A stretch of DNA of 60,784 nucleotides from Saprospiraceae bacterium (GTDB lineage: Bacteria > Bacteroidota > Bacteroidia > Chitinophagales > Saprospiraceae): assembly GCA_016787345.1 (NCBI GenBank), contig JAEUUU010000155.1:1-60784 (forward strand), written 5' to 3'. Position numbers and translations under genes: made by a program. Under the pieces are notes generated by a model. That model was not told where the DNA came from, did not search any database, and worked only from the letters and a program-made list of their open reading frames with translations. Of the stretch, positions 27,839 to 35,837 are shown in pieces (position 1 is the first letter of the stretch; every line of letters begins with the position of its first letter).

Positions 27839-28807
27839 ATGACCCAGCAGATTCGCCATTCCTTTCTCTCTATTGTGGGGGTGCTCCAGACCCCGCACAA
27901 CATTCGTGAATTGTCGGCCTGGCTTACAGGCCTTTATGCCGAATTGTCGGCCAATTTTTCGGATTTTGAGTTCGTGATCGTCAACAACCACCTCGACCAG
28001 GCGCTTGTCGATGCGGCTATCCGGCCCCTGCCGGAGGCTTTGCGGCAAAATATTTTTTTGCTCAACCTGAGTACCCGCACTGGCCGCGACAACGCCTTGC
28101 TGGCCGGACTCGACCGGGCCAACGGCGATTATGTGGCGGTTTTTGAGTTCGATTTCGTTCAAAAACCCGAACTCGTCACCCGGATGTGGGAAAAAAGCCG
28201 GGAGCACTTCGACATCGTTTACCTCCGCGCACGGGAACGCCGGCAGCCTTTTTTACAACGCCTGTTGTACCGGGCCTTTTACGGCATCATGCGGCGCTAC
28301 TCGGGGCTTCGGCTTGATCCACGCGCACACCATACCCGGCTCATCAGCCGGAGGGCCTTGAATTCATTGCTTCGCTTGCGCGAAAACAGCCATTATCTGA
28401 AAGCCATTTATGCCCTCGTCGGCTACAATACCACGGTCATCGACGTGGAAGAGCCACTTTTTCCCGACGCGGGCACGAGTTGGGGGGAGCAGTTCAGGGC
28501 CTCGCTCGTTGCGGTCACGTCGTTTACAACCTTCCTGCGCAGCCTGATGCTCTGGATATTTCTGTTCTCCTGCGTTGTGGCCGGAACAGCCGTGTTCAAT
28601 GCCGTAAAAGTCAAACTCACACGGGTCGATATTTTCGGCGATTATCAGGAAGCATTGAGCGGCTGGGCCTTTCTGGTCGTGATTATTTCGGTGTTTTTTG
28701 CCATTACCTGCCTGAATTTGTACGTAATGTCGATCTACCTGTCCAATATTTATACGGAAATCAAAAACCGGCCACCCTACATTCTGGAATCGGTGAAACG
28801 GTATTAG
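27839..28807 (+). CDS. Family 2 glycosyltransferase with two C-terminal membrane helices
   Basis: A 322-residue protein of the ArnC/DPM1-like GT2 type: a GT-A domain (about 8-225) plus two membrane helices (about 235-258 and 280-305). The nucleotide-site region LSTRTGRDNALLAGLDRANGD is normal in form. The metal site usually reads DDDLQ but here is FEFDFVQKPE, so one or more acidic residues are moved. Such enzymes transfer sugars from UDP/GDP-sugars to a polyprenyl carrier. The start at 27839 lies 28 bp after the TlpA-like gene. Activity is likely but not certain because of the altered metal motif. Confidence 0.75.
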   Translation: MTQQIRHSFLSIVGVLQTPHNIRELSAWLTGLYAELSANFSDFEFVIVNNHLDQALVDAAIRPLPEALRQNIFLLNLSTRTGRDNALLAGLDRANGDYVAVFEFDFVQKPELVTRMWEKSREHFDIVYLRARERRQPFLQRLLYRAFYGIMRRYSGLRLDPRAHHTRLISRRALNSLLRLRENSHYLKAIYALVGYNTTVIDVEEPLFPDAGTSWGEQFRASLVAVTSFTTFLRSLMLWIFLFSCVVAGTAVFNAVKVKLTRVDIFGDYQEALSGWAFLVVIISVFFAITCLNLYVMSIYLSNIYTEIKNRPPYILESVKRY

Positions 28808-28825
28808 CGGGGGGGCGGATTGATT

Positions 28826-28858
28826 TTTGACAAATCTCCGTTAATTAGCCTACCTTTG
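28826..28858 (+). promoter_or_regulatory. Bacteroidota consensus promoter for the RNA helicase
   Basis: TTTG at 28826-28829, 21 bp spacer, TACCTTTG at 28851-28858: a full match to TTTG-N19-21-TAnnTTTG. Transcription would start near 28865, giving a leader of about 70 nt, long enough for a cold-shock-type RNA structure. Confidence 0.75.
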
Positions 28859-28937
28859 CACCAAGTTCCCCAAAACAACCCTCAATTGCGCGGAGGCAGG
28901 TTTGCCGGCCGCGATTTTTTTTGTTTAATAATACTAT

Positions 28938-30266
28938 ATGACTTTTCAGGATTTAAACCTCATTGAACCTATTCAGAAAGCCCTGGCCATGGAAGGCTAT
29001 TCCACGCCGACTCCCATCCAGGCTCAATCCATCCCTCACACATTAAAAAGCCGGGATTTGTTGGGCTGCGCCCAAACCGGCACCGGAAAAACGGCAGCAT
29101 TTGCCCTGCCGATTCTGCAAAATCTGATCACCACCAGTTCGGAGAAGCGCCAACCCCTGCGTCAGATTCGTTCGCTGATCCTGACGCCCACCCGCGAATT
29201 AGCCATCCAGATCGGAGATAGTTTTACCGCCTACGGCCGTTTTATCCGCTTGCGGCACACGGTGATTTTTGGCGGCGTATCACAACAAAAACAGGTCGAA
29301 GAACTGAAGCGCGGGATCGATATCCTCATCGCGACGCCCGGCCGCCTGCTTGATTTGATCCAGCAGGGTTTTATCAACCTTCGTCAAATCGAGATTTTCG
29401 TCCTCGACGAAGCCGACCGCATGCTCGACATGGGCTTTATTCACGACGTGCGCAAGGTAATCGCCCTGTTGCCGAAGCAACGACAGACCCTGTTTTTCTC
29501 CGCAACTATGCCGCCGGAGATCCAGAAACTCGCCGACAATATTTTGTCACAGCCGGTAAAAGTATCGGTCGACCCAGTGTCGTCGACAGCCGAAACCGTG
29601 CGGCAGAGCCTTTATTTTGTTGAAAAAAAGGACAAAAAAGGGCTGCTGATCCACTTGTTGCAAAACCCGGCCATTCCGGAAGTACTTGTGTTTACAAGAA
29701 CCAAACACGGGGCCAACAAGGTGGCCAAAGACCTGAATGCCGCCGGCATCCGCGCCGAGGCCATTCACGGCAACAAATCTCAGAATGCCCGCCAGAATGC
29801 GCTGAATGCCTTTAAAAAACGCCAGATCCGCGCGCTGGTCGCCACCGACATCGCCGCCCGGGGGATCGACATCGACGACCTCACCCACGTGCTTAATTAC
29901 GAAATGCCGAATATCCCCGAAACGTACGTGCACCGCATTGGCCGAACTGGCCGGGCCGGCGCCAGCGGTATCGCGATTTCTTTCTGCGACGCCGAAGAGC
30001 GACCCTACGTACGCGATATTCAGAAACTGATCGGGAAAAGTATACCCGTGGCGGTATCCGACTATTTGCCCGGCGCCGACTCAGCGCCTATCGCCCCGGC
30101 CGTATCGCCGGAAAAGAAGAGTGCCCCGCCCCGGCCGAAAGTCAACGCACCAGCACAGCCGCCAAAAGAAAAGTCCGACAACAAAAGACGCAATTCCCGC
30201 CGCCGTTATCGCGGAAAGAAAAATGCAACTTCTGACAGTCGGACTTCGGAAAGGCCTGGCTTCTGA
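28938..30266 (+). CDS. DEAD-box RNA helicase, RhlE-like
   Basis: A 442-residue ATP-dependent RNA helicase. Motifs in order: the Q motif with TPIQAQSIP, motif I AQTGTGKT, Ia PTRELA, II DEAD (about 158), III SAT, V and VI with the ARGIDID and HRIGRTGR segments. A basic Arg/Lys-rich tail (residues 375-442, with [14 protein letters not shown]) is typical of RhlE-type enzymes and binds RNA. It likely works in ribosome assembly or RNA decay, often in the cold. It has its own strong promoter and a leader of about 70 nt. Its stop lies six bases from the stop of a convergent gene. Confidence 0.9.
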   Translation: MTFQDLNLIEPIQKALAMEGYSTPTPIQAQSIPHTLKSRDLLGCAQTGTGKTAAFALPILQNLITTSSEKRQPLRQIRSLILTPTRELAIQIGDSFTAYGRFIRLRHTVIFGGVSQQKQVEELKRGIDILIATPGRLLDLIQQGFINLRQIEIFVLDEADRMLDMGFIHDVRKVIALLPKQRQTLFFSATMPPEIQKLADNILSQPVKVSVDPVSSTAETVRQSLYFVEKKDKKGLLIHLLQNPAIPEVLVFTRTKHGANKVAKDLNAAGIRAEAIHGNKSQNARQNALNAFKKRQIRALVATDIAARGIDIDDLTHVLNYEMPNIPETYVHRIGRTGRAGASGIAISFCDAEERPYVRDIQKLIGKSIPVAVSDYLPGADSAPIAPAVSPEKKSAPPRPKVNAPAQPPKEKSDNKRRNSRRRYRGKKNATSDSRTSERPGF

Positions 30267-30272
30267 CGAGCG

Positions 30273-30737
30273 TCAATCGTAAGCGTAGAAGCTGTTGGCG
30301 ATTTCGATAGCCTTGCTTTCCTTGCCGTTTTCGTAGGCGATGATAACCAGAAGGTTGGTGCTGCTTTCGCGGTCGAGCAACGCCACGATCAGGGCATTGA
30401 CGCCGTCTTTGGTTCCCTTGACGTAGTACCCCGTAAAGTCGTCGACATCAGCTTCGTCGGCAGCTTCCACAGAATCGTATTCCAGTTCGACCGCCATGGC
30501 CACAACCGCCTCCGCGAGGTTGTCCTTGGTCACGTTTTCATCCTGAAAAGGCAGGATGGAAAGGGCCATCGAACCGTTTTCGGCGCTAAATTCCTCCGAG
30601 TTGTTGGTTGTAATCGTGAAGTCGCGCGGAATGGAAAATCCTACGCCATGGGTATCCCAGTGATAATCGATCATTTGGGCGGAAACGGTGCAGGAGCAGG
30701 CGATAAGCACTGTCGCGGCCAGCAAGAGTTTTTTCAT
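30273..30737 (-). CDS. Small secreted protein of unknown function
   Basis: A 154-residue protein with a signal peptide (MKKLLLAATVLIACSCTVSAQ, cleavage about residue 21). A two-Cys motif in the signal region is not a clear lipobox. The mature domain has alternating strand and helix with acidic residues, and resembles small beta-sandwich stress or adhesion proteins only in general form. It converges with the RNA helicase. The 207-bp region beyond its start (30738-30944) holds the start regions of two divergent genes and no other structure that I can see. Confidence 0.65.
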   Translation of the reverse strand: MKKLLLAATVLIACSCTVSAQMIDYHWDTHGVGFSIPRDFTITTNNSEEFSAENGSMALSILPFQDENVTKDNLAEAVVAMAVELEYDSVEAADEADVDDFTGYYVKGTKDGVNALIVALLDRESSTNLLVIIAYENGKESKAIEIANSFYAYD

Positions 30738-30898
30738 ACGAGTAGATGGGTTTTAATAATGAAATAACCTCGTAAAGGTGAAAATTACCCATCGTATCGA
30801 AGCAGCAAACCGGAAAAAAATTGCACTGAAACCGGGTTAAATCGACGTTACTTTTCCAGTCTTTCTTCGTCTGGAAGGCGCAATAACGCGGAAGTCGC

Positions 30899-30906
30899 TA
30901 ATTTTG
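30899..30906 (+). promoter_or_regulatory. Predicted -7 element of the LysM gene
   Basis: TAATTTTG matches TAnnTTTG, 38 bp before the start codon. The same sequence context (GCTAATTTTGCCG) precedes the lipoprotein at 17385. Confidence 0.4.
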
Positions 30907-30944
30907 CCGAAACCACCATTTTTTCACGCAAAACAATAAAATCT

Positions 30945-31328
30945 ATGTCTGTTCAAGCCAAGTACCAGCCCGTTCTTGATTTCGCCTCCAATCTGGATGT
31001 TCAAAACGGCTCCGTCATGGAAGAAAACGGCGTACTGAAAGTTACCGGTACTGTCCATACACAATATGAAAAAAACCAAATCTGGGACCGCATCAAAGAA
31101 GTGGGCGGCGACAACCCGAATGATATCGTAGCCGATATCCGCGTTGCCCAGACGGCCTACTTCGCCAAATACACGGTGGAAAAAGGCGACTCGCTGAGCA
31201 AAATCGCCAAGCATTTCTACGGCGATATGATGAAATACAAGCAAATCTTCGAAGCCAACCGCTCCATCCTCGACGATCCGGATCGCATCGAAGTCGGCCA
31301 GGAACTGATCATTCCGTTCGAGCAGTAA
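30945..31328 (+). CDS. LysM-domain protein with N-terminal BON-like region (YgaU-like)
   Basis: A 127-residue protein with no signal peptide. Residues 15-70 form a BON-like alpha/beta region (GVLKVTGTVHTQYEKNQIWD). Residues about 78-126 are a LysM domain: YTVEKGDSLSKIAKHFYGD then RIEVGQELIIP. The order resembles E. coli YgaU/Kbp, a cytoplasmic potassium-binding protein, rather than a wall-binding LysM protein. A cytosolic small-molecule or ion-sensing role is therefore more likely than peptidoglycan binding (inference). It is transcribed alone, with a terminator 21 bp downstream. Confidence 0.8.
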   Translation: MSVQAKYQPVLDFASNLDVQNGSVMEENGVLKVTGTVHTQYEKNQIWDRIKEVGGDNPNDIVADIRVAQTAYFAKYTVEKGDSLSKIAKHFYGDMMKYKQIFEANRSILDDPDRIEVGQELIIPFEQ

Positions 31329-31349
31329 TTTTTCGGCCGAATAAATTTA

Positions 31350-31387
31350 AAGGCGCAAGGCAGAAGGTTCTGCTTTGCGCCTTTTTT
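31350..31387 (+). terminator. Rho-independent terminator after the LysM gene
   Basis: AAGGCGCAA at 31350-31358 pairs with TTGCGCCTT, with an inner CAGAA/TTCTG stem, followed by a run of T ending about 31387. It also sits between two convergent genes. Confidence 0.8.
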
Positions 31388-31405
31388 ATAGTCTACAGAG
31401 TTTTT

Positions 31406-33580
31406 TTAAAGGCGAATGGCAACCGTCGCTACAAAGCTTCTCCCGTCGGAAGGCCAGATGCCGGGGCCGGGGTAGAATGTCGGGCGTTTGGTGAAATATT
31501 GTTCGTCGAGCAGGTTGCTGGCGCTCAAACGCAGTGTGAGTTGCGGGGAAATCCGCCAGGTGGCATTCAGGTCGAGCAAGCTATAAGCGGGTACCAAACC
31601 AACGGCGCCGTTGGCCGAAGGTTCTTTCGTATTGAACGGATCGGCGTACGATTCGGCGGTATAGCTGTACAAAAGCGAGACGCTGAGTTCTTTATACCGC
31701 ACATTGAGGCCGTTGCGGCTGATCCATTCCGGCACGCTTTCGACGCGGTTACCCTTTATGCCGCGGTTTTCACGGCTGCTGACGCGCAGCGAGTCGCCCA
31801 GGTAATCGGCGTTGAACCAGGAAGTCGAACTGAAAATATTGACCCGAACTTCGTCGCTCAGGTAAAAGCCGTATTCTGCGAAAAGTTCGAGCCCCAGGGT
31901 GCGGGCATCGCCGATATTGGTGCGATAGAGCACAAAAGTATCGCGGCTTTCGTCGTACTCGGCCAGGTTGCCCAGGCGGTTGTTGTATTGCAGGGCGAAA
32001 GCGCTGAGATCCCATTTGAAATTGCGGGTACTGCCACGCCAGCCCAGTTCGAGGTTGTATCCGAAAGCGTCTTCCAGGTCTTTATCTACCTGTTCATAGA
32101 TGTTGGCCGGAATAATATCTTTCAGGATGACCGGGCGGTAAGCCTGCGACCATCCGGCATAAAATGTCTGATTTTCGCTGATTTGATACTCTGTATTGAC
32201 GCCCAGAAGCGGGAAATTGTGTTCAATGGTGTTGAGCAGTTCCTGCGGGTCGTAATACGTGGTTTTTCCGGAGAGTTTGGAATGGCCAGATTCGTAGCGG
32301 AAACCCGGGCTCAGGGAGAGCGAGCGGGTCAGTTGAAATTTGTTTTCGAGGAAAAACGCAACATTGCGGCTGCGCAACCACAGGTCGCGCCGGAAACCGT
32401 TGGCATCCACGCTCAGATCGTAATCGCTGCCCGTGGTGCCGACGCCGAGTTGCCGGCGGTTCAGATCGTTGTGCATGTATTGCACGCCGGCGGCGAGGTT
32501 AGAGGTATTGCCCAGCAAGTCGTAGTGGCGCAATATTCGCAACTCTGTGGTGTAACTGTTGAAATTGTCAATGTCGACCTGGCGGGCATTGTAGGTCAGC
32601 GAAGCGGCGTTGATGGTATCCTTCACGTTGGCCGGGCGGTCCCACATGACGCTGTTGCGGTAACCCAGCACAGCAGAGGCCGTCCAGCGCAGGCTGGTCC
32701 GGTTGTCGATATGCCAGTCGAGCGTAAAGGAAGGCACATAAATTTCCGGGCTGTAAAAGTTGCGGGAGCGGGTCGACTGGCGCGGGTTGGCTTCGAATTG
32801 CGCGTCGGTCAGCGCGCCCGGAAGGCGGTAGATGTATTGGGAGCGCAGGAATTCGGCGCGAAGCGACAAGCGGTCATTGAGGTGGTAACGGAGCATCAGC
32901 CCCTGCCCGTCGAAGTCCGATTCGGCATTGTCGCGGTAGCCTGAGGAAACGCGTTTGCTGTAATACGCCTGGTAATCGAGTCGTCCGATACGGCCGCCGA
33001 CGGCATTGTAGGTGCTCAGCAAGCCGTAGGAACCTACCGAATTGATCGATTCCAGGCCGATTTGTCGCGTGGTATCGGGTTGGCGAAGCACGTAGTTGAG
33101 CATACCGCCAAACTGTGCGCCGTATTGCAGGGCCCCGGTGCCGCGTACCAGTTCGATACGGCCGATGGCTTCCATGGGGATGCTCAGGTGGCTGGCCGGG
33201 TAGCCGTACATGTCGGAATTGGTGATGATACCGTCGGTGCGTACGTTGAATTCCCAGCCCCGGTGCGGATCAAGGCCTCGGGTGGAGATATTGACCTGAT
33301 TGCCGGAACCGTCCATGTCGTACACAAACACGCCGGGAATTTTGGAGAAGATCTGGCGAGCGGTTTTTTCAGCGATGTTGGCGTCGGTATTGTCCAGGCT
33401 GATTACCTCGCTCTTTTTACCCGCCCAGATGTAGGTGCCCTGAACGGGTGGCAGGCGGTCGATGGTCAGCCGCTGGGTGCGGATGGAGACTTCGCGCAGT
33501 TGGATGGAATCTTCGGGAATTTGCGCGAACAGGGCGCTTGAGTACAAGCAGATAGTCGAAATGAACAGCAGATTCTTCAT
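31406..33580 (-). CDS. TonB-dependent outer-membrane receptor, FecA-like
   Basis: A 724-residue receptor. A signal peptide (MKNLLFISTICLYSSALFAQ) starts at ATG 33580; an in-frame ATG at 33598 would add six residues. There is no carboxypeptidase-like N-terminal domain and no SusC-type architecture. The plug (about 55-180) shows VFVYDMDGSGNQVNISTRGLD and the IELVRGTGALQYG motif. The barrel ends with VATVAIRL. The plug most resembles Fe(III)-dicitrate/siderophore receptors, so a chelated metal or oxyanion is a plausible ligand (inference). A phased TTAA-box operator lies directly upstream, identical in layout to that of the neighbouring haloperoxidase-like gene. Confidence 0.88.
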   Translation of the reverse strand: MKNLLFISTICLYSSALFAQIPEDSIQLREVSIRTQRLTIDRLPPVQGTYIWAGKKSEVISLDNTDANIAEKTARQIFSKIPGVFVYDMDGSGNQVNISTRGLDPHRGWEFNVRTDGIITNSDMYGYPASHLSIPMEAIGRIELVRGTGALQYGAQFGGMLNYVLRQPDTTRQIGLESINSVGSYGLLSTYNAVGGRIGRLDYQAYYSKRVSSGYRDNAESDFDGQGLMLRYHLNDRLSLRAEFLRSQYIYRLPGALTDAQFEANPRQSTRSRNFYSPEIYVPSFTLDWHIDNRTSLRWTASAVLGYRNSVMWDRPANVKDTINAASLTYNARQVDIDNFNSYTTELRILRHYDLLGNTSNLAAGVQYMHNDLNRRQLGVGTTGSDYDLSVDANGFRRDLWLRSRNVAFFLENKFQLTRSLSLSPGFRYESGHSKLSGKTTYYDPQELLNTIEHNFPLLGVNTEYQISENQTFYAGWSQAYRPVILKDIIPANIYEQVDKDLEDAFGYNLELGWRGSTRNFKWDLSAFALQYNNRLGNLAEYDESRDTFVLYRTNIGDARTLGLELFAEYGFYLSDEVRVNIFSSTSWFNADYLGDSLRVSSRENRGIKGNRVESVPEWISRNGLNVRYKELSVSLLYSYTAESYADPFNTKEPSANGAVGLVPAYSLLDLNATWRISPQLTLRLSASNLLDEQYFTKRPTFYPGPGIWPSDGRSFVATVAIRL

Positions 33581-33595
33581 AAGGCGATACGGCAG

Positions 33596-33662
33596 CAAAG
33601 GACAGGAAGGGTAGCCGGATTTACCTTAAAATGGAATTAGAACTGGTTTAATACACCCTTAA
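33596..33662 (-). promoter_or_regulatory. Predicted promoter with four 11-bp-phased TTAA boxes (TonB receptor)
   Basis: On the plus strand the boxes nTTAA, nTTAG, nTTAA, nTTAA start at 33625, 33636, 33647 and 33658, exactly 11 bp apart. On the minus strand these read TTTAAGG, ATTAAAC, TCTAATT and TTTAAGG with 4-bp gaps. A -7-like GTCCTTTG (plus 33596-33603) begins 22 bp from the first box. The 7+4 geometry is that of PhoB/OmpR-type response regulator operators placed over the -33 region, as for activation. Confidence 0.6.
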
Positions 33663-33673
33663 ACAGATTCGTT

Positions 33674-34243
33674 CTAACCGCCGGAAGCATTTTCCGGGGT
33701 GGCGGGATAAACTTTCTTCACGGTATCGACCTCCATGGCTTCGCCTTTGTGGAAAAGGCCCTTGTGTACTTTCACGAGTGAATCCTGAAAATACTCCGCT
33801 TCAATAACGATTTCACCTTCTTTGGACCATTTGCGGAAGAACCCTGTTTTTCTGCTGTTTTTAAAATCGGCAGTAAACTGAATTTCACCCGAGTCGTACC
33901 ACAGGGTATCGCCCAGGTTTTTTTCACCGGCCATGAAATGTTGCACCTCGCGGATATTTCCACTGGGGAAATAATAAACGGTGCGGCCTTCTTCGAGGTC
34001 ATTTTTAAAATTGCGTTCGGCTCTCACCTTCCCGTCGGGATAATACTCGATCATTTTTCCTTCTTTGCGGCCATCAACTACGTAGTATTTACGCTTTATC
34101 GCTTTGGTATCGAAATAGTCGATTTTTTCCAGCGGAGTGACGTTTTTAGCGGGCATATCGCTGTTGCATCCGGTTGTTATAAATCCAAGCGACAGCAGAA
34201 CAAGAATAGAAATACCGAATTGATAAAATTGCAGGAGACGCAT
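33674..34243 (-). CDS. MORN-repeat lipoprotein (YwqK-antitoxin-like)
   Basis: A 189-residue lipoprotein with the lipobox ITTGC (Cys about residue 26). Residues 50-175 contain about five MORN-type repeats (GRKEGKMIEYYPDGKVRAE, DLEEGRTVYYFPSGNIREV, and similar with spacing about 22). Such proteins are often annotated YwqK-like antitoxins, but here it is an envelope protein and no toxin partner is present. The start lies 24 bp after the hairpin that follows the first haloperoxidase-like gene, so it is probably transcribed by read-through from that gene. A role in the same regulon is plausible. Confidence 0.75.
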   Translation of the reverse strand: MRLLQFYQFGISILVLLSLGFITTGCNSDMPAKNVTPLEKIDYFDTKAIKRKYYVVDGRKEGKMIEYYPDGKVRAERNFKNDLEEGRTVYYFPSGNIREVQHFMAGEKNLGDTLWYDSGEIQFTADFKNSRKTGFFRKWSKEGEIVIEAEYFQDSLVKVHKGLFHKGEAMEVDTVKKVYPATPENASGG

Positions 34244-34266
34244 ATGAAAGCAGGCATAATGAAAAA

Positions 34267-34298
34267 AGAGACCGCCGCCGGCGACGGTCTCTTTTTTT
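34267..34298 (-). terminator. Terminator or attenuator hairpin between paralogue 1 and the MORN gene
   Basis: AGAGACCG at 34267-34274 pairs with CGGTCTCT at 34285-34292. T-runs flank both sides, so on the minus strand the stem is followed by TTTTTTC. It ends the paralogue 1 transcript or limits read-through into the MORN gene, whose start is 24 bp away. Confidence 0.75.
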
Positions 34299-34319
34299 AT
34301 GGCATAAAGAGATTGAAAA

Positions 34320-35711
34320 TTACTTTTTCCAGGGCAGGTCGTTTACGTGACGGCCGATGACCGTGCCATAGCGAACGCCTTCTTCCGAATCCATGCGGAA
34401 GTGTACGCCCAGCGGCACGCGCGACCAGCCGTTTTCCTGAGCCATTTCGTAGAAGCTGCCGAAGGTGCGCGGGGTTCCGATGAACTCGGTGCGGCCTTCG
34501 TGGCAGCGGTCGGTCAGAGAGTAGGCATAACCGAATTCGCTGGCCAGGGCTTCCGCGCCGGCAGCGCCGAAAGTGGCGTGGCCGGAGGGATATGCCGGGA
34601 ACGAGGGAGTAAGCCCTTTGTCGCCCGTGATCGGGTTGTCGAGGTTGGTGTGCCAGTTCGGATCGATTACGCGGCGGATGTAGCTTTCCGGGCGCTCGAC
34701 GTTGTAGTAGTATTTCGAGTTCCAGGCGCCAACGCCGGCGTCGTTGAGGGCCATACCGACTTTGGCATTGGTAACGATCGTTTTTTCCAGGTTGGCGTTT
34801 TCCAGTTCATACACCTGATTGGCAACGGCGATCCACCGGGGGGGAGGAGAGAAGGTCAGATTGAGGAGGTCGTCGCTCCAGAATTCACCTACCCATTCGC
34901 CTTCAAAGGACTGCGCCGGGGTGTTTTGTGCGTAAACTTCCAGTGCCTGGGCGTACAACTGCGATTGCGGGTTTTCGCTGAAAGCCAGCGGCGGGCGGCA
35001 CAGTTTTTCGCCGTCGGGCAGAGCGAACGTGCGCACTTGGCCCCAGTAGGGGAACATACCTTTGCCGGGACCGGGGTAGGTGGGCACCCAGTCGCCGTTG
35101 CCGTCGAAGTGGTCTTGCCAAACGTAGTTGCCAAACGGATCGAGGTAGGCGTCGTGTCCAATCGCATCCGTTTTGGACCATTCCCACATGGCGGCGGCTA
35201 CAGCGCGGCCGTGGTTTTGGGAACGCTGGAACACGTCTGCGCTTACCTGTGATTGGTAGGTAGCATTGTTGGTGTTTTCCAGTGCGGCAATCTTGGCGAA
35301 GCGGCTCGGATCGGCAGTGACAAAGAGTTTGTCCATCAGGTAAGCGTAGGAGGCATTCACCACCGTTGGCCAGTGGTATTCGGCGCCTTCCTGTACTTGC
35401 GGGATTGTGAGACCCGGATACAGGTTGGCCAGCGACTGGTACTCCGGCATGCCGCTCACACAGGCTTCATAGGCAGAGAAGCCCATGTAGGCCAGTGCGC
35501 GGGGCGCGGGACCGGGACGATAGCCGGCGGCGTAACGTTCCAGTTCGAGGAAAAGGTTGTTCCAGCCGTGGGCGACTTTGTAGTCGTAGTTGGAAACCAG
35601 ATTCTGGTCGCCAGGAGTGGTATCCTGAGGGTTATCTTTACAGGCGGTAACCAGTAAGGCTGTCATAAAAAAGCCCAACAGGATTAAAGAGTAGTTTTTC
35701 AACATTCGCAT
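34320..35711 (-). CDS. Vanadium haloperoxidase/PAP2-superfamily lipoprotein, paralogue 1
   Basis: A 463-residue protein. The signal peptide ends at the lipobox VTAC (Cys about residue 24), so it is a lipoprotein. The C-terminal PAP2 domain has the whole catalytic signature: KX6RP (Lys333, Arg340), PSGH (His378) and SRX5HX3D (Arg431, His437). In this superfamily these bind vanadate (haloperoxidase) or hold a phospho-His (acid phosphatase); the sequence does not tell which. It is similar along its full length to the two genes upstream on the same strand. The start region bears a four-box operator like that of the TonB receptor. ATG 35705 is an alternative start. Confidence 0.85.
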   Translation of the reverse strand: MRMLKNYSLILLGFFMTALLVTACKDNPQDTTPGDQNLVSNYDYKVAHGWNNLFLELERYAAGYRPGPAPRALAYMGFSAYEACVSGMPEYQSLANLYPGLTIPQVQEGAEYHWPTVVNASYAYLMDKLFVTADPSRFAKIAALENTNNATYQSQVSADVFQRSQNHGRAVAAAMWEWSKTDAIGHDAYLDPFGNYVWQDHFDGNGDWVPTYPGPGKGMFPYWGQVRTFALPDGEKLCRPPLAFSENPQSQLYAQALEVYAQNTPAQSFEGEWVGEFWSDDLLNLTFSPPPRWIAVANQVYELENANLEKTIVTNAKVGMALNDAGVGAWNSKYYYNVERPESYIRRVIDPNWHTNLDNPITGDKGLTPSFPAYPSGHATFGAAGAEALASEFGYAYSLTDRCHEGRTEFIGTPRTFGSFYEMAQENGWSRVPLGVHFRMDSEEGVRYGTVIGRHVNDLPWKK

Positions 35712-35756
35712 AAAAAGAAGGATATTTGGTTAACTAATGTTCTGACTTTGGTTCCA

Positions 35757-35823
35757 CAAAGGTCAGGCCATAATGACTAAGAGGGCTTAATGCGGCTTTA
35801 ATTCGGCCTTAAAAAGTGCTTAA
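35757..35823 (-). promoter_or_regulatory. Predicted promoter with four 11-bp-phased TTAA boxes (paralogue 1)
   Basis: nTTAA boxes start at 35786, 35797, 35808 and 35819 (plus strand), exactly 11 bp apart; on the minus strand they read TTTAAGC, TTTAAGG, ATTAAAG and ATTAAGC with 4-bp gaps. A -7-like GACCTTTG (plus 35757-35764) begins 22 bp from the first box, the same distance as at the TonB receptor gene. HTTAAK-N5 repeats of this type are known for PmrA, and 11-bp direct repeats for PhoB. Confidence 0.65.
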
Positions 35824-35837
35824 AAATTATTCGTCAT

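Noticed and set aside
33674-34243. Toxin-antitoxin system involving the MORN lipoprotein
   Set aside because: YwqK-like annotation is by repeat similarity; the protein has a lipobox and no toxin gene is adjacent.
34347-35252. Open frames opposite the haloperoxidase-like paralogues
   Set aside because: Repeated in each paralogue as a shadow, with no motif or start signal.
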